From CAYWMD01 sp964458575 (lineage in GTDB: Bacteria; Verrucomicrobiota; Verrucomicrobiia; Limisphaerales; JADLHS01): a stretch of 64,000 nt of DNA. Below the pieces are notes generated by a model. That model searched no databases. It was not told the DNA's origin and saw only the letters and a list, made by a program, of their open reading frames with translations. Positions 42,151-51,440 of the stretch are shown here, one piece after another; position 1 is the stretch's first letter, and every line of letters starts with the position of its first letter. The stretch spans positions 1 through 64,000 of the forward strand of contig CAYWMD010000009.1 in assembly GCA_964458575.1 (NCBI GenBank), given 5' to 3'. Position numbers and translations under genes: made by a program.

Positions 42151-43053
42151 TCAGGCCGAGGCTGGCTCAGATTTGGTTTCCTCCCGCAACATATTGAGGA
42201 AGGCATCCCGCGCCGGTGATTCCTCCCCCCGTCTCCAGGCGACCGAATGGTGGTATTCCGGCATCCCTTTAAGAACGGTGAACACCACGTCGTCCCGCAC
42301 GCGGCTGTGGGCGGTGGCGGGAAACAATGCCGCCCCGTAGCCGGCTGCCACCAGCTCGATGGCGGTTTGCGCGTATTGCACCTCCTGCACCACGTTGGGA
42401 TGGAAACCGGCTGCATGGCACAGGCGGATCAACCAGTCGTAGTGGAACGGGCTGCCGGCGCGCGTCATGAGAATAAACTGTTCCTTCGCCAGATCGGCAA
42501 GCCGCAGCTTTTTGCGGTTGAGCAACGGATGGCCCGTCGGCAACACGACTTCCATCGGATCGCGGCGAAAGATTTCGAACTCGAGTTGCACCTCGTATTC
42601 CGTGTTGGGCTGACCGCAGAAGCCCAGGTCAATTTGTCTGGAAAGAAGACCGGAGATTTGCGTGGCCGGCCGCATGTGCTGCAAGGTCGCGGTCACGTTC
42701 GGAAACGTCGCCCGGAATTTGCGCAGCAGCCGAGGAATCAACCCGTCCGAAAGCGCGCCAATGTATCCGATGTCGAGATGGCCGACCTCACCGCGGGCGG
42801 CGCGGCGCGCCATCTCGATGGCGGTCTGGGTGTCGGTCAGAATTCGCCGCGCCTCCTGCAGAAAGACGTCCCCGGCCTGCGTCAACTCCACGCGCTGGCG
42901 CGTGCGCGTGAAGAGTGGAACTTGCAGTTCGTACTCGAGGTCCTGAATCCGCCGGCTGAGCGCGGACTGGTCAACATGCAACCGTTCGGCTGCATGGCTG
43001 AAGCTCAGGTCCTCGGCCACCGCTATGAAATAGCGCAAGTATCTTAGTTCCAT
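42151..43053 (-). CDS. LysR-family transcriptional regulator
   Basis: 300 residues, ATG 43053 (MELRYLRYF start). The N-terminal winged helix is typical: FSHAAERLHVDQSALSRRIQ and LFTRTRQRVELTQAG; the C-terminal periplasmic-binding-like effector domain follows. LysR proteins usually activate a neighbouring operon in response to a metabolite. It is the last gene of the minus-strand run that contains the sugar-acid kinase, PdxA-type dehydrogenase, lyase, alcohol dehydrogenase and symporter, and it likely regulates them, though it is separated by 127 bases. Confidence 0.88.
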   Translation of the reverse strand: MELRYLRYFIAVAEDLSFSHAAERLHVDQSALSRRIQDLEYELQVPLFTRTRQRVELTQAGDVFLQEARRILTDTQTAIEMARRAARGEVGHLDIGYIGALSDGLIPRLLRKFRATFPNVTATLQHMRPATQISGLLSRQIDLGFCGQPNTEYEVQLEFEIFRRDPMEVVLPTGHPLLNRKKLRLADLAKEQFILMTRAGSPFHYDWLIRLCHAAGFHPNVVQEVQYAQTAIELVAAGYGAALFPATAHSRVRDDVVFTVLKGMPEYHHSVAWRRGEESPARDAFLNMLREETKSEPASA

Positions 43054-43180
43054 TGAAGGCGTGATTCGATGCTCGTACCCGCTCCGCAACAAATCTTCCT
43101 ACCGGCCATCTGATTCAATTCGTGATTCAGGATAGTCGCCCGGTCCGTGCGATGCCATAAAAAACAAGCAGCGTGAATCG

Positions 43181-44416
43181 TCATCGCGGGTGGTCCTCAA
43201 TGGCTCCGCCCAGCAGCGCCGCTGGCCAGACGTAGCTTCCAGGCTTTAATGTCAAAATGTTTTCCGGCTGTTTGCTCGATCGGAGCGATACCACTCCCGG
43301 AGACAATTCACCCATCACGGTCAGGCGCGGCCACCCGATTCGCCGCACCAACTCCACCGCCGTGGCCCCACCTTCGACAAACAGCCGCACGCCGGCCGCT
43401 CGCGCCAACACCGCCGCTGCCCCTTTCGCCAAACACCCGGCCAGCGCGCGAGCAATCTCCGGTTTTTGAATCAACGGCAGACCCGTTGTCAGGATGACGC
43501 GCCGGCGGGTCTGAAAGGTGGCGCTGATTTCGTCTGCCAACCGGTCAATCCAAAGTCCAGAGTCCGGAGTCTCGAGTCCCGAGTTCGGAGTCTGCGACTC
43601 TGGACTCCGGACGCTGGACTCAAGACTTGGAAACAGTTCCGGCGGAAGACCGAACACGCGCACGCCATCATGACGGGCTTTGACAACAAAAGCGCCGCAC
43701 GCTTCACTCGTGCTGCCGCACACGAATAATTCTCCGTTCGCGGATGGCGGCAAGGCAAAGGGAGCGATTGATGGCCGGGCCGGAAAACCCCGCCCTTCCA
43801 GCACCGCGCCGAAAAATTCCGCGCCGCCGGCAGCGAGCGTGGAATCATCCAATTGTTGCGTCCACCGTTTCAATTCGTCCGACGAAGTGACATCGCCGAT
43901 GAGAATTCCCGAGGGCGGCAGCGGGTCGACCGGCCGGCAAACGTGAACGAACGACTCGTTGGCTGTTCCCAGCAGGTCGAGCACATTGGCGGAGCGGCGC
44001 GGATATTCCGGATCATGGCGGAACTCAGTTTCATGAATCGGCTTGCCCTTGACCACATATTGCCCGTCCCGGATGACGCGTCCGAGGGATGGATTGGCCG
44101 GCACGAGCAGAGTCCGTGGCAATTGAAGCTCCGTCATGAGGGCCGTGAGTTCCGCCACCACCCGCCCGCGCAAAACCGAATCCACTTTCTTGTAAATCCA
44201 GCTCGCGCCCGCCGAGACAAGCGCGCGGGCGGCGGAGGCGGCACGTTGCCCCGCTTCCGTCGGCGCGCAACTCCGGGAATCTGTGTCCACACAAACCAGC
44301 GGCGCGGTCGGGACCGGAGCGCCATGAAGCAGGACTTCCGCGCTCAGGCCGTGGCGCAGACCGATGGCGCCGAGTTCAGCGGCGCCCGTGATGTCGTCGG
44401 CAACAACGCCAATCAT
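43181..44416 (-). CDS. Four-carbon acid sugar kinase family protein (DUF1537/OtnK-like)
   Basis: 411 residues from ATG 44416. The N-terminal domain begins MIGVVADDITGAAELG, the signature of the four-carbon acid-sugar kinase family, and has IYKKVDSVLRG; the C-terminal nucleotide-binding domain has GATAVELVRRIGW, VMGELSPGVVSLR and the segment LILTLKPGSY-like ending. With the overlapping pdxA-type gene this recalls the DtnK/OtnK + PdxA2 route that phosphorylates and oxidatively decarboxylates C4 sugar acids (for example D-threonate) to dihydroxyacetone phosphate. A repeat-derived insertion (43554-43606) sits between the domains. Confidence 0.8.
   Translation of the reverse strand: MIGVVADDITGAAELGAIGLRHGLSAEVLLHGAPVPTAPLVCVDTDSRSCAPTEAGQRAASAARALVSAGASWIYKKVDSVLRGRVVAELTALMTELQLPRTLLVPANPSLGRVIRDGQYVVKGKPIHETEFRHDPEYPRRSANVLDLLGTANESFVHVCRPVDPLPPSGILIGDVTSSDELKRWTQQLDDSTLAAGGAEFFGAVLEGRGFPARPSIAPFALPPSANGELFVCGSTSEACGAFVVKARHDGVRVFGLPPELFPSLESSVRSPESQTPNSGLETPDSGLWIDRLADEISATFQTRRRVILTTGLPLIQKPEIARALAGCLAKGAAAVLARAAGVRLFVEGGATAVELVRRIGWPRLTVMGELSPGVVSLRSSKQPENILTLKPGSYVWPAALLGGAIEDHPR
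43554..43606. repeat. GAGTC-rich inverted repeat inserted in the kinase gene
   Basis: AGTCCAGAGTC (43554-43564) and its exact inverse GACTCTGGACT (43596-43606) flank a run of CGGAGTCTCGAGTCCCGAG-type words. In frame it adds a low-complexity loop (SPESQTPNSGLETPDSGL). Such (G/C)GAGTC-type repeats are dispersed in related genomes and can be tolerated in loops. Confidence 0.55.
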
Positions 44417-45426
44417 GGAGAGGCTGAATGCGAGCTTTGATTCTGCGACAGGTCCACTGCGGCATGGATGGCGGCCAACAGGCTCGAGGGATTGGCCACC
44501 CCTTGCCAGGCGATGTCGAAAGCCGTGCCATGATCCACCGACGTCCGGATGATCGGCAGACCCAGCGTGATGTTCACACCGGTTTCGAACGCCAGCATCT
44601 TGAACGGAATGTGGCCCTGGTCGTGGTAAAGACAAACGATGGCGTCAAATCGTTTTCGTTGTGCCGGCGTGAAGACCGCGTCCGGCACCAATGGGCCTTC
44701 CACTTGAATGCCTTTGGCTCGTGCCTGGGTAATGGCAGGAGCGACGAATTGTTCTTCTTCGTTACCGAACAAACCATGCTCGCCGGCGTGAGGATTCAGG
44801 CCGCAGACGCCGATTCGCGGAGGTTGTTGCTTCATCCGTTGCAGCGCCTCGGTGGTCAACTCGATGACCTCGAGCACGCGTCCGACGGACAATTTGGCCG
44901 GAACCTCCGCGTAGCCGACGTGCGTGGTGACGAGGCTTACTGTCAGCACGTCGGAGCGCAACATCATGCAAGCGCGGCGCGCGCCGGTGAGTGCGGCAAA
45001 GATTTCTGTATGTCCCGGGTATTTGACCCCGGCCAAACGCAGGGCTTCCTTGTGAATGGGCGCCGTCACCACGCCGGCGAGCCGCCCGGTGAGCGCCGCG
45101 GCGATGGCGTGCTCGAGGTACGTAAACGCAGCCCTCCCGCACGCGGACGAGACTTGTCCCGGCTGAAAAGAACCCGGTTCGATGGCCGCACAATTCACAA
45201 GCGCCGGCCCGGTCAATGCCGGATGCTGTTGCCATTCCGCGAGCGAGAGCACTCGACCCCCGGAGATGGCTGGTTCGGACTTGGGAATTCGTTGCAACAC
45301 TCCCAAATCGCCAAATAGAACAGGCACGCATCGCGCCAGCACGGACGGTTCGCGCCACACGCGCAGGCACAACTCCGGTCCGATTCCCGCCGGATCGCCC
45401 ATTGTGATGCCAATGACAGGTCGCAT
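44413..45426 (-). CDS. PdxA-family dehydrogenase (4-hydroxythreonine-4-P / C4 acid-sugar phosphate)
   Basis: 337 residues. Start GITMGDPAGIGPEL and the metal-binding histidines in KYPGHTEIFAAL, GLNPHAGEHG and VCLYHDQGHIPFKML are conserved. Classical PdxA makes the vitamin B6 precursor, but the gene overlaps a four-carbon acid-sugar kinase gene by four bases and lies in a catabolic run, so a PdxA2-type role, oxidising and decarboxylating a phosphorylated C4 acid, is more likely. The sequence alone does not separate the two. Confidence 0.8.
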   Translation of the reverse strand: MRPVIGITMGDPAGIGPELCLRVWREPSVLARCVPVLFGDLGVLQRIPKSEPAISGGRVLSLAEWQQHPALTGPALVNCAAIEPGSFQPGQVSSACGRAAFTYLEHAIAAALTGRLAGVVTAPIHKEALRLAGVKYPGHTEIFAALTGARRACMMLRSDVLTVSLVTTHVGYAEVPAKLSVGRVLEVIELTTEALQRMKQQPPRIGVCGLNPHAGEHGLFGNEEEQFVAPAITQARAKGIQVEGPLVPDAVFTPAQRKRFDAIVCLYHDQGHIPFKMLAFETGVNITLGLPIIRTSVDHGTAFDIAWQGVANPSSLLAAIHAAVDLSQNQSSHSASP

Positions 45427-45431
45427 TGTCC

Positions 45432-46343
45432 CTACTTCAGCAATCCGAGCTGTTGCATTTCGGCGCGCACCGCCGACCGTTCGCTCTCATCAAGTCTCAA
45501 CAATGGTGGCAACATGTCCGGCCCGCAAATTCCCAAATGATGCACCGCGGTCTTGAGCGCCGCGATGCTTTGCCCCAACGTGCGGTTGCGCTGATAAATT
45601 GCCGCGACTGTTTTCATCCGCTCCGCGTAACGTTCGCTGCCGGTCAAGTCACCCCGTTGGATGAATTCATGAAGTTGCTGGCATTCCTGCGGCATCAAAT
45701 TGCCGACGCTGGGCACAATGCCCTGCGCGCCGAGCTTCAACCCTTCCGCCATGAATGCGCCGACGCCAATCGAGATGGCAAAGTCCGGGGTCTTGCCGAA
45801 GCGCTGGAGCAGTTCCTGCTGTCGTTGAAGATCGTTTTCGGAATCCTTGATGCCCACCAAACGCGGATGCCCCACCAACTGGCTTATGATATCCAATGGA
45901 ATCGAGACGCGCGTTGTGGGGGGGATATTGTAAATAATCAGCGGCCCGGCAACCCGGGCGAGCAGCGCTTGGAAGTAGGTGAGGATTTCTTGCGGCTGAA
46001 TTGGAAAATAAACCGGTGGTTGGGCCACGACCGCGTCCACGCCGGCCTGGAAATATTCAGCGGCATTCGCCAGCGAATCCGCGAGGCACGTGTCGCCGAT
46101 ACCGGCGTAAACCTGCGCCCGGCCACGGACGCGTGCCACGGTGCGTTGGACCAATCGGGTTCTCACTGAACGCGGAACCGAGGGGCCTTCGCCGGTTGTC
46201 CCGACCACGAAGATGCAAGTGACGCGCCCGGCCAGCAGGTGGTCAATCAATCGGTCAACAGCCGGCTCATCAATGTCGCCGGAAGGTGTAACAGGGGTTA
46301 CCATCGGGACAATCACGCCGCGGTTCAAAGAGGGTGTATTCAT
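45432..46343 (-). CDS. DapA/NanA-family lyase in sugar-acid operon
   Basis: 303 residues, standard DapA-type TIM barrel. FVVGTTGEGPSVP carries the family's TTGE segment, LVGIKDSEND holds the Schiff-base lysine, and IIYNIPPTT the active-site tyrosine. It lies six bases upstream of the pdxA-type gene and two bases downstream of the alcohol dehydrogenase, so it is part of the same catabolic operon. Likely a pyruvate-dependent aldolase or a dehydratase of a keto-deoxy acid, rather than the lysine-synthesis enzyme; the substrate is not evident. Confidence 0.82.
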   Translation of the reverse strand: MNTPSLNRGVIVPMVTPVTPSGDIDEPAVDRLIDHLLAGRVTCIFVVGTTGEGPSVPRSVRTRLVQRTVARVRGRAQVYAGIGDTCLADSLANAAEYFQAGVDAVVAQPPVYFPIQPQEILTYFQALLARVAGPLIIYNIPPTTRVSIPLDIISQLVGHPRLVGIKDSENDLQRQQELLQRFGKTPDFAISIGVGAFMAEGLKLGAQGIVPSVGNLMPQECQQLHEFIQRGDLTGSERYAERMKTVAAIYQRNRTLGQSIAALKTAVHHLGICGPDMLPPLLRLDESERSAVRAEMQQLGLLK

Positions 46344-46344
46344 T

Positions 46345-47490
46345 TCAATAGGCTGCTTCGTAAATCCGGATCGCGTCGGTTTCGGTGACGGGGCGGAGAT
46401 TGTTCTTCAGGAGCCGCGTCACTTTCATTGCGGCTTTCGCCATTTGCGGAATGGCATCGCGCGGAACGCCAACTTCAGCCAACCGCCGCGGCACACCGCA
46501 CTCTTTCACCAGGTCAAAGAGCCGTTCCACTCCGTGCCCGGCCGTCGCCGCGTCTGATTGATTGCGCTGAACGCCCAGTGCGACGGCGACCTCCGCGTAA
46601 CGCGCTGGCGCTTCCGCGAGGTTGAACTGAATGACATGCGGCAACAGCAGGGCGTTGGAGACGCCGTGAGCCACCTTAAATTCGCTGCCCAGGGGATAAG
46701 CCAGAGCATGGACCGCGGCCGTGTTGACTGGTCCAAGGCAAAGTCCGCCGAGCAAGCTGCCCAATGCAAGGTTCGTCCGCGCGTCCACATCCGATCCGTC
46801 ACGAACGGCGCGCGGCAAATTTGCGCTGATCAAACGGATTCCTTCCTGCGCGTAAAGATCCACCACCGGATGGGCAAACTTGTTGGCAAACGCCTCAATG
46901 CAGTGAGTCAACGCATCGAGCCCGGTGGCGGCCGTCACCGCCGGCGGCACGGACAACGTCAGCAACGGATCCACATACGCGGCATCGGGAACGAGATGCG
47001 GGCTGATCACGCCTTTCTTCAGACGATCGGTTTCATCCAGAAGAATTGAGTTTGGAGAAACTTCGCTGCCGGTGCCGGCGGTGGTCGGCAGGCAAACGAG
47101 CGGCACGTTGCGCCTCTTCAGCACATTGATTCCGAAAACGTCCTCAATCCGCTGCGACCCGCCATGTAAAGCGGCAATCAATTTGGCCAAGTCCATTGGA
47201 CTTCCACCTCCCACTCCCAACACGGCGTCAAACTTTTCCTTCCGCGCCGCATCAAGCGCGGTTTGAAACATCGCCACGGTGGGTTCGACGTCCACCGGCG
47301 GCGAATTCACAACGGTCAAACCCAGCTTCGCCAGGGAGTCGAGCAGCGGAGCAACGGTCTGGAGGACGGGTGTGCTCGTGACCAGCAACACGCGCTTCGC
47401 CTGGCGTTGCACCAGGAATTCCCCGCACTGCGGCGCGCAAGCCTTGCCGAACACGATGCGCGGCGGTTGGAGCAGTGTGACTGAATTCAT
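46345..47490 (-). CDS. Iron-containing alcohol dehydrogenase
   Basis: 381 residues. Family features: nucleotide-binding GVGGGSPMDLAK, PTTAGTGSEVSPN, the metal region GLDALTHCIEAF, and HALAYPLGSEFKVAHGVSNA with the metal-binding histidines. Enzymes of this group reduce aldehydes or oxidise alcohols and hydroxy-acids with NAD(P). In the operon with a DapA-family lyase and PdxA-type dehydrogenase it probably handles the aldehyde or hydroxy-acid intermediate. 63 bases downstream of the symporter gene. Confidence 0.85.
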   Translation of the reverse strand: MNSVTLLQPPRIVFGKACAPQCGEFLVQRQAKRVLLVTSTPVLQTVAPLLDSLAKLGLTVVNSPPVDVEPTVAMFQTALDAARKEKFDAVLGVGGGSPMDLAKLIAALHGGSQRIEDVFGINVLKRRNVPLVCLPTTAGTGSEVSPNSILLDETDRLKKGVISPHLVPDAAYVDPLLTLSVPPAVTAATGLDALTHCIEAFANKFAHPVVDLYAQEGIRLISANLPRAVRDGSDVDARTNLALGSLLGGLCLGPVNTAAVHALAYPLGSEFKVAHGVSNALLLPHVIQFNLAEAPARYAEVAVALGVQRNQSDAATAGHGVERLFDLVKECGVPRRLAEVGVPRDAIPQMAKAAMKVTRLLKNNLRPVTETDAIRIYEAAY

Positions 47491-47553
47491 GGTTTCAATG
47501 CGGGCGCGCGATGTCCGTCGCCCGCCGCATTATTTCGGACTCGACCGGTTTAG

Positions 47554-49131
47554 TCACGACTTTGCCGTCGGGACGGCAGGGGCGGCGGCGACGTCTTCCA
47601 AAAGCCCTTTTTTCCGGGCGAGCCAACCCCACAGGGTCATTTCCTTATGTTCGGGCGGCGTGGCCGGGAACAGGAAGCTGGCGGCGTAACCCACGACCAG
47701 CAGCACGATATGGCCGATCACGCCGATCATGATGCCGGGCAGTTTGAAGTTATACGCGCCCCAATTCCACAGCGGCTCTTTGCCGCTGGTGAACGTGCCC
47801 CACGCGGTAACCGCCACGCAGGCCACGATGCCGACCCAGACGCCGCCTTTGTTGGCGCGCGTGCTCATGAAGGCCAGAATGAATAATCCGGCAATTCCGC
47901 CGGTGAGAATGGACGAAACGGTGAAATAGAGCGAAAGCGCACGCTCACCGGCCAGCGCAATGACAATGGCGACGATCACGGCGGCAAGCCCGCAAACGGC
48001 GACAACCCATTTGCCCACGAAGAGGCGTTGCGTGTCCGTTGAGTTGGGACGCAGCTTGCGGTAGTAATCCTCGACGCACACCGCCGAAAGGCAGTTGAGG
48101 TCGGATGCCAGCGTGGACATGCCGGCGGCAAACAACGCCGCCATGAACAGACCCGCCAGACCGACGGGGATTTTCGTCGTTAGAAAGTAGGGGAAAACCT
48201 TGTCCGGCTTGTCCACGTGGGCGGGCAGGGCTTCGCCCGTCAACTGGTAGTAGGCCCAGACGAGCGTCCCGATGAGCATGAATAACACCCACGTGGGCAG
48301 GCACATCAACGCCCCGACCGCCACGCCCTTCAGGGCGTCGCGATTCGATTTGGCCACCAGGTAACGCTGCACAATCGTCTGGTCGCCGGTGTATTTCTGC
48401 AAATACCAGAAAAACCCGTAGAGCGACATCACCCAAACACCCTTTTTCGTCAGGTCGAAATTCCAGTCGCCCAGGCTGAACTTGTTTTTTTCCAACGCCA
48501 GGCTGAAGGCCGCGGACGGTCCACCCGGCGGGATGTACAGGAGCACGCCCAGCACAACAATAATACCGACCCACATGATGATGCCTTGCAGAACTTCCGT
48601 CCAGATCACCGCCTCCAACCCACCGATCAGCGTGTAGAAGATGGTCACCACGCCCGACACGACGATGACAGTTATCAGGGGCCAACCCGTCATACTGTGA
48701 ATCGTCAGTGCCAGGAGGTAGAAAACAAAACCCATTTTCGAGAAGTGCCCCAGCGAGAAGCCCAGGGCGCTATAGGCGCGCGCGCCGTAACCAAAGCGTT
48801 TTCCGAAATACTCGTAAGCGCTGACGCCCACGGCCTGCCGGAAAAACGGAATCACCACCAGACCGATCAAGAGCAACACCCCAATCACCATGAAACCGGG
48901 CACGAGTTCGTTCCAGTTCGAGGCGTACGCCGAACCGGGATACGCGATGAACGTGATGCTGCTGATCAGCGTGGCGAAAAATGAGAAGGCCATCGCCCAG
49001 TGCGGCACCGAGCGCTTGGCGACGAAGTAACTCTCCGTCGAGGTCTGGCGACGGGAGCAGCGCCAGCCGATATAGGCCACCACCACCATGTAGGCGGCGA
49101 TGATTCCCAAGTCCAGCCAGCGGATGTTCAT
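47554..49131 (-). CDS. Sodium:solute symporter (SSS family)
   Basis: 525 residues, highly hydrophobic with about 13-14 spans. SSS family signs are the conserved first segments (RRQTSTESYFVAKRSVPHWA and FFATLISSITFIAYPGSAY) and TLIGGLEAVIWTEVLQGIIM, plus FMAALFAAGMSTLASDLNCL for the sodium/substrate core. It most likely imports the sugar acid or monosaccharide used by the downstream enzymes. First gene of the minus-strand run, so the operon promoter should lie in 49132-49325. Confidence 0.88.
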   Translation of the reverse strand: MNIRWLDLGIIAAYMVVVAYIGWRCSRRQTSTESYFVAKRSVPHWAMAFSFFATLISSITFIAYPGSAYASNWNELVPGFMVIGVLLLIGLVVIPFFRQAVGVSAYEYFGKRFGYGARAYSALGFSLGHFSKMGFVFYLLALTIHSMTGWPLITVIVVSGVVTIFYTLIGGLEAVIWTEVLQGIIMWVGIIVVLGVLLYIPPGGPSAAFSLALEKNKFSLGDWNFDLTKKGVWVMSLYGFFWYLQKYTGDQTIVQRYLVAKSNRDALKGVAVGALMCLPTWVLFMLIGTLVWAYYQLTGEALPAHVDKPDKVFPYFLTTKIPVGLAGLFMAALFAAGMSTLASDLNCLSAVCVEDYYRKLRPNSTDTQRLFVGKWVVAVCGLAAVIVAIVIALAGERALSLYFTVSSILTGGIAGLFILAFMSTRANKGGVWVGIVACVAVTAWGTFTSGKEPLWNWGAYNFKLPGIMIGVIGHIVLLVVGYAASFLFPATPPEHKEMTLWGWLARKKGLLEDVAAAPAVPTAKS

Positions 49132-49325
49132 AATCGGTTCGGGTTTTCAGTTCGCCATGAAACCTGGCTCAACGCAAGCGACACGGTGGTCATGAGGGGT
49201 GGAGTTTAGCGGTCGGGTTTTGCGCGTTAGTAATGCTTTTTCAGCATGGGCGACATGCGCTCAGGTCATTAGCCGGGCGGTTCCGTTCAGCCGGCCGCTC
49301 GGGTGCAAGCCCTGAACCACCCGAG

Positions 49326-50531
49326 TCAGTCCACTCGCCAAAGTGTCGTGGCGATGTGCTGCTGGAATCGTGCCTTGGTCGCCCAATAGTAGATCGTAAC
49401 CAGCTCGCCGGTGTCGTTCTGGACCAGCCGTGGGTAGCCGAAATCCTTGTCGCCGAATTTGTCGGGTTGAAAATCCTCGCGCAGGACGATCTCCCCAGCC
49501 CAACTTCTGCCGCCATCGGAACTGACGCGCGCGAACAACTTCACGCGGCTGCGGTCGCCGTAGGCGCAGGCCACCCGTCCGTCCCTGAGTTCAACCAATG
49601 CCGGCGGGTTGCCATTCCTCGTGCCGGTTTCGCCAACTCGGCTCAGGAAGGTCCAGGTCCGCCCGTTGTCCTTCGACCCGTAGCAGTCCACCCAGCAGGG
49701 CGTTTTGTCGTCGCCTGGAATCCGGCGGCGGAGCGCGACCATGATTGTGCCGTCGCTCAAGCGGACCACAGCCGGCATCACCGCGCGGTAGGGATCCGAG
49801 AGCGGAACAATCCAGGCAATAAAACGGAAGGTCTTGCCACCGTCTGTGGTTTCGGCCACGAAGGTCTTGTCGCGCCCGCTGCCATTCTGCTTGGGCCGGG
49901 CCGACATGAAAATCAGGCAGGAGTCTCTGCCGGTGACCAGATAGCCGGTGCGCGTCGTGCAATTCATGTCCTTGAGATTGGCGTCGGCCATCAGGCCGTT
50001 AAATTGAAACGGCCCCTGCCACGTGTGACCGCGGTCGGTGGAATAGAAGAAACTGCCCTGCGGGTCGTCGGACCCGTGGTAGCCCACGCCTTCCGCGCGC
50101 AAGGCGAAGCCCGGTTCAGTAAACGCCACGCCGCCGGGCGACGGAATGGGCTTGCCGCCATCGCCGACGAAATTGGGCGGATCCTCAACCATCCAAGTGC
50201 GCCCACCGTCGCGGCTGCGCGCCAGCAGCGAATCAATTCCCACCGGCGGCTCGGATTGGCCAAGCGTGTTGTGGCCCGTGCGTTCGTCGAACTTGCCTTC
50301 AGAGAAGCCGACCAGGATTTCCCGGCCACCATCCCAGCTCCATACGCCGTTGTTGGCCGGCCAGCCATAGAACATGCCGGGTTTACTGACCGCGATGAAG
50401 TGGTCCAGGGATGCAGCGCGCTTCGCTTGGGCCGATGCACTAGGAGGCGTCCGCGCGCATCCGGCTGAGAACAGCATGGCGGCAAGGCCGCCAAGCAGCA
50501 TCAGGTTCGACATCCGGGAATTCGTTTGCAT
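49326..50531 (-). CDS. Sialidase/BNR-repeat lipoprotein
   Basis: 401 residues from ATG 50531. A lipobox-type signal (MLLGGLAAMLFSAGC) predicts an outer lipoprotein. Five Asp-box (S/T-x-D-x-G-x-T-W type) motifs are visible: SRDGGRTW, STDRGHTW, TTDGGKTF, SKDNGRTW and SSDGGRSW, as in sialidase-like six-bladed propellers. Typical exo-sialidase catalytic residues were not checked, so the substrate is open; it may be a hydrolase of other acidic glycans. It precedes the symporter operon in the same direction and is divergent from the YhcH gene. Confidence 0.8.
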   Translation of the reverse strand: MQTNSRMSNLMLLGGLAAMLFSAGCARTPPSASAQAKRAASLDHFIAVSKPGMFYGWPANNGVWSWDGGREILVGFSEGKFDERTGHNTLGQSEPPVGIDSLLARSRDGGRTWMVEDPPNFVGDGGKPIPSPGGVAFTEPGFALRAEGVGYHGSDDPQGSFFYSTDRGHTWQGPFQFNGLMADANLKDMNCTTRTGYLVTGRDSCLIFMSARPKQNGSGRDKTFVAETTDGGKTFRFIAWIVPLSDPYRAVMPAVVRLSDGTIMVALRRRIPGDDKTPCWVDCYGSKDNGRTWTFLSRVGETGTRNGNPPALVELRDGRVACAYGDRSRVKLFARVSSDGGRSWAGEIVLREDFQPDKFGDKDFGYPRLVQNDTGELVTIYYWATKARFQQHIATTLWRVD

Positions 50532-50867
50532 GCTTTTTGGTCCGATGTCTTCCATGATGCCACGGCGAACGCTCACCGCCGTTTAAGCCGACTGGCTTTC
50601 GGGGCGTCAAAGCCCCGTGTGCTGGCGGGCCTTCCGCGATGGCACGAGCATCATCGAATCCGAAATCGTGGGGTGATGATGCACATAAAGGGCCAAGCGG
50701 GAAAGTCAGCGGCCCGCCGGACGCGATGCTTTTTCGGCATCGGCCCCATGCAGGCAAATCATTTGCCGCGTGGCGCGTTGTAAGGCACGCTGTTCCGCGG
50801 TTGAAAGCGTCGGCACGGATGGCATAACCCTCCTTCAATCAATGCGGGGCCACAAAGACGATGACGT
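50532..50867. promoter_or_regulatory. Divergent intergenic region, sialidase versus YhcH genes
   Basis: 336 bases with no gene. It should contain two divergent promoters. GGGGC (50601-50605) and GCCCC (50612-50616), with GGCTTT/AAAGCC outside, make a small hairpin that could be an operator or attenuator. No known regulator site recognised. Confidence 0.3.
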
Positions 50868-51401
50868 ATGGCAATGCTTGGCAAAGTCGAAGAACTCATC
50901 GGGCTGGTTCATCCCGCCGGCCGGTTGAAGCCGGGACTCACCCTGCTTCAGGATTATCGGCAAGGCCGCCGACCCGAGTGGGTCAAGATTCTTGGGAAAC
51001 TGAAGGCTGGAGAAAAAGCCGAAGTCAACCGCCAAGGCGACGGGCTTTACGCCATTCTTCAGTGCTACGAACCCAAGCCACGCGCCGAGGGCCGTTTCGA
51101 AGCGCACCAACATCACACGGACCTTCAATACCTGAGCGAAGGCACGGAGTGGATTGAAGTCTGCGACCCAACCGCACAAGCCAGCCTGCCGCCGTTCGAT
51201 GCCAACGGCAATGTGTACTTTCCGCTTGGCCCGGGCGCCCACTCGCGCATGCGCCTCGAGGCCGGCGAGGTCGCAGTCCTGTTTCCGAACGACGCCCACG
51301 CGCCTTGTCTCCGTGTCGAAGACGCTCCGGCCGGGTTGGTGCGCAAGATCGTCATCAAACTGAAGAATGCGCATCTTGTTGAAATACCCCCGCATCGTTA
51401 A
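50868..51401 (+). CDS. YhcH/YjgK/YiaL-family protein
   Basis: 177 residues with the double-stranded beta-helix features of this family: RQGDGLYAILQCYEPKPRAE, then FEAHQHHTDLQYL and a terminal VLFPNDAHAPCL. Members occur in sialic acid and acid-sugar operons (for example YhcH with nan genes), where they probably act as mutarotase- or isomerase-like metal-binding proteins. Here it neighbours a sialidase-like lipoprotein gene (divergent), which fits. ATG 50874 is an alternative start. 39 bases ahead of the amidohydrolase. Confidence 0.8.
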   Translation: MAMLGKVEELIGLVHPAGRLKPGLTLLQDYRQGRRPEWVKILGKLKAGEKAEVNRQGDGLYAILQCYEPKPRAEGRFEAHQHHTDLQYLSEGTEWIEVCDPTAQASLPPFDANGNVYFPLGPGAHSRMRLEAGEVAVLFPNDAHAPCLRVEDAPAGLVRKIVIKLKNAHLVEIPPHR

Positions 51402-51440
51402 GGCGCGGGGCGAGAAACACACCTTGGCGTTCGCCATGTT

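Noticed and set aside
49233..50468. 411-codon plus-strand frame opposite the sialidase-like gene
   Set aside because: Antisense to a protein with five Asp boxes and a lipobox; composition typical of a shadow.
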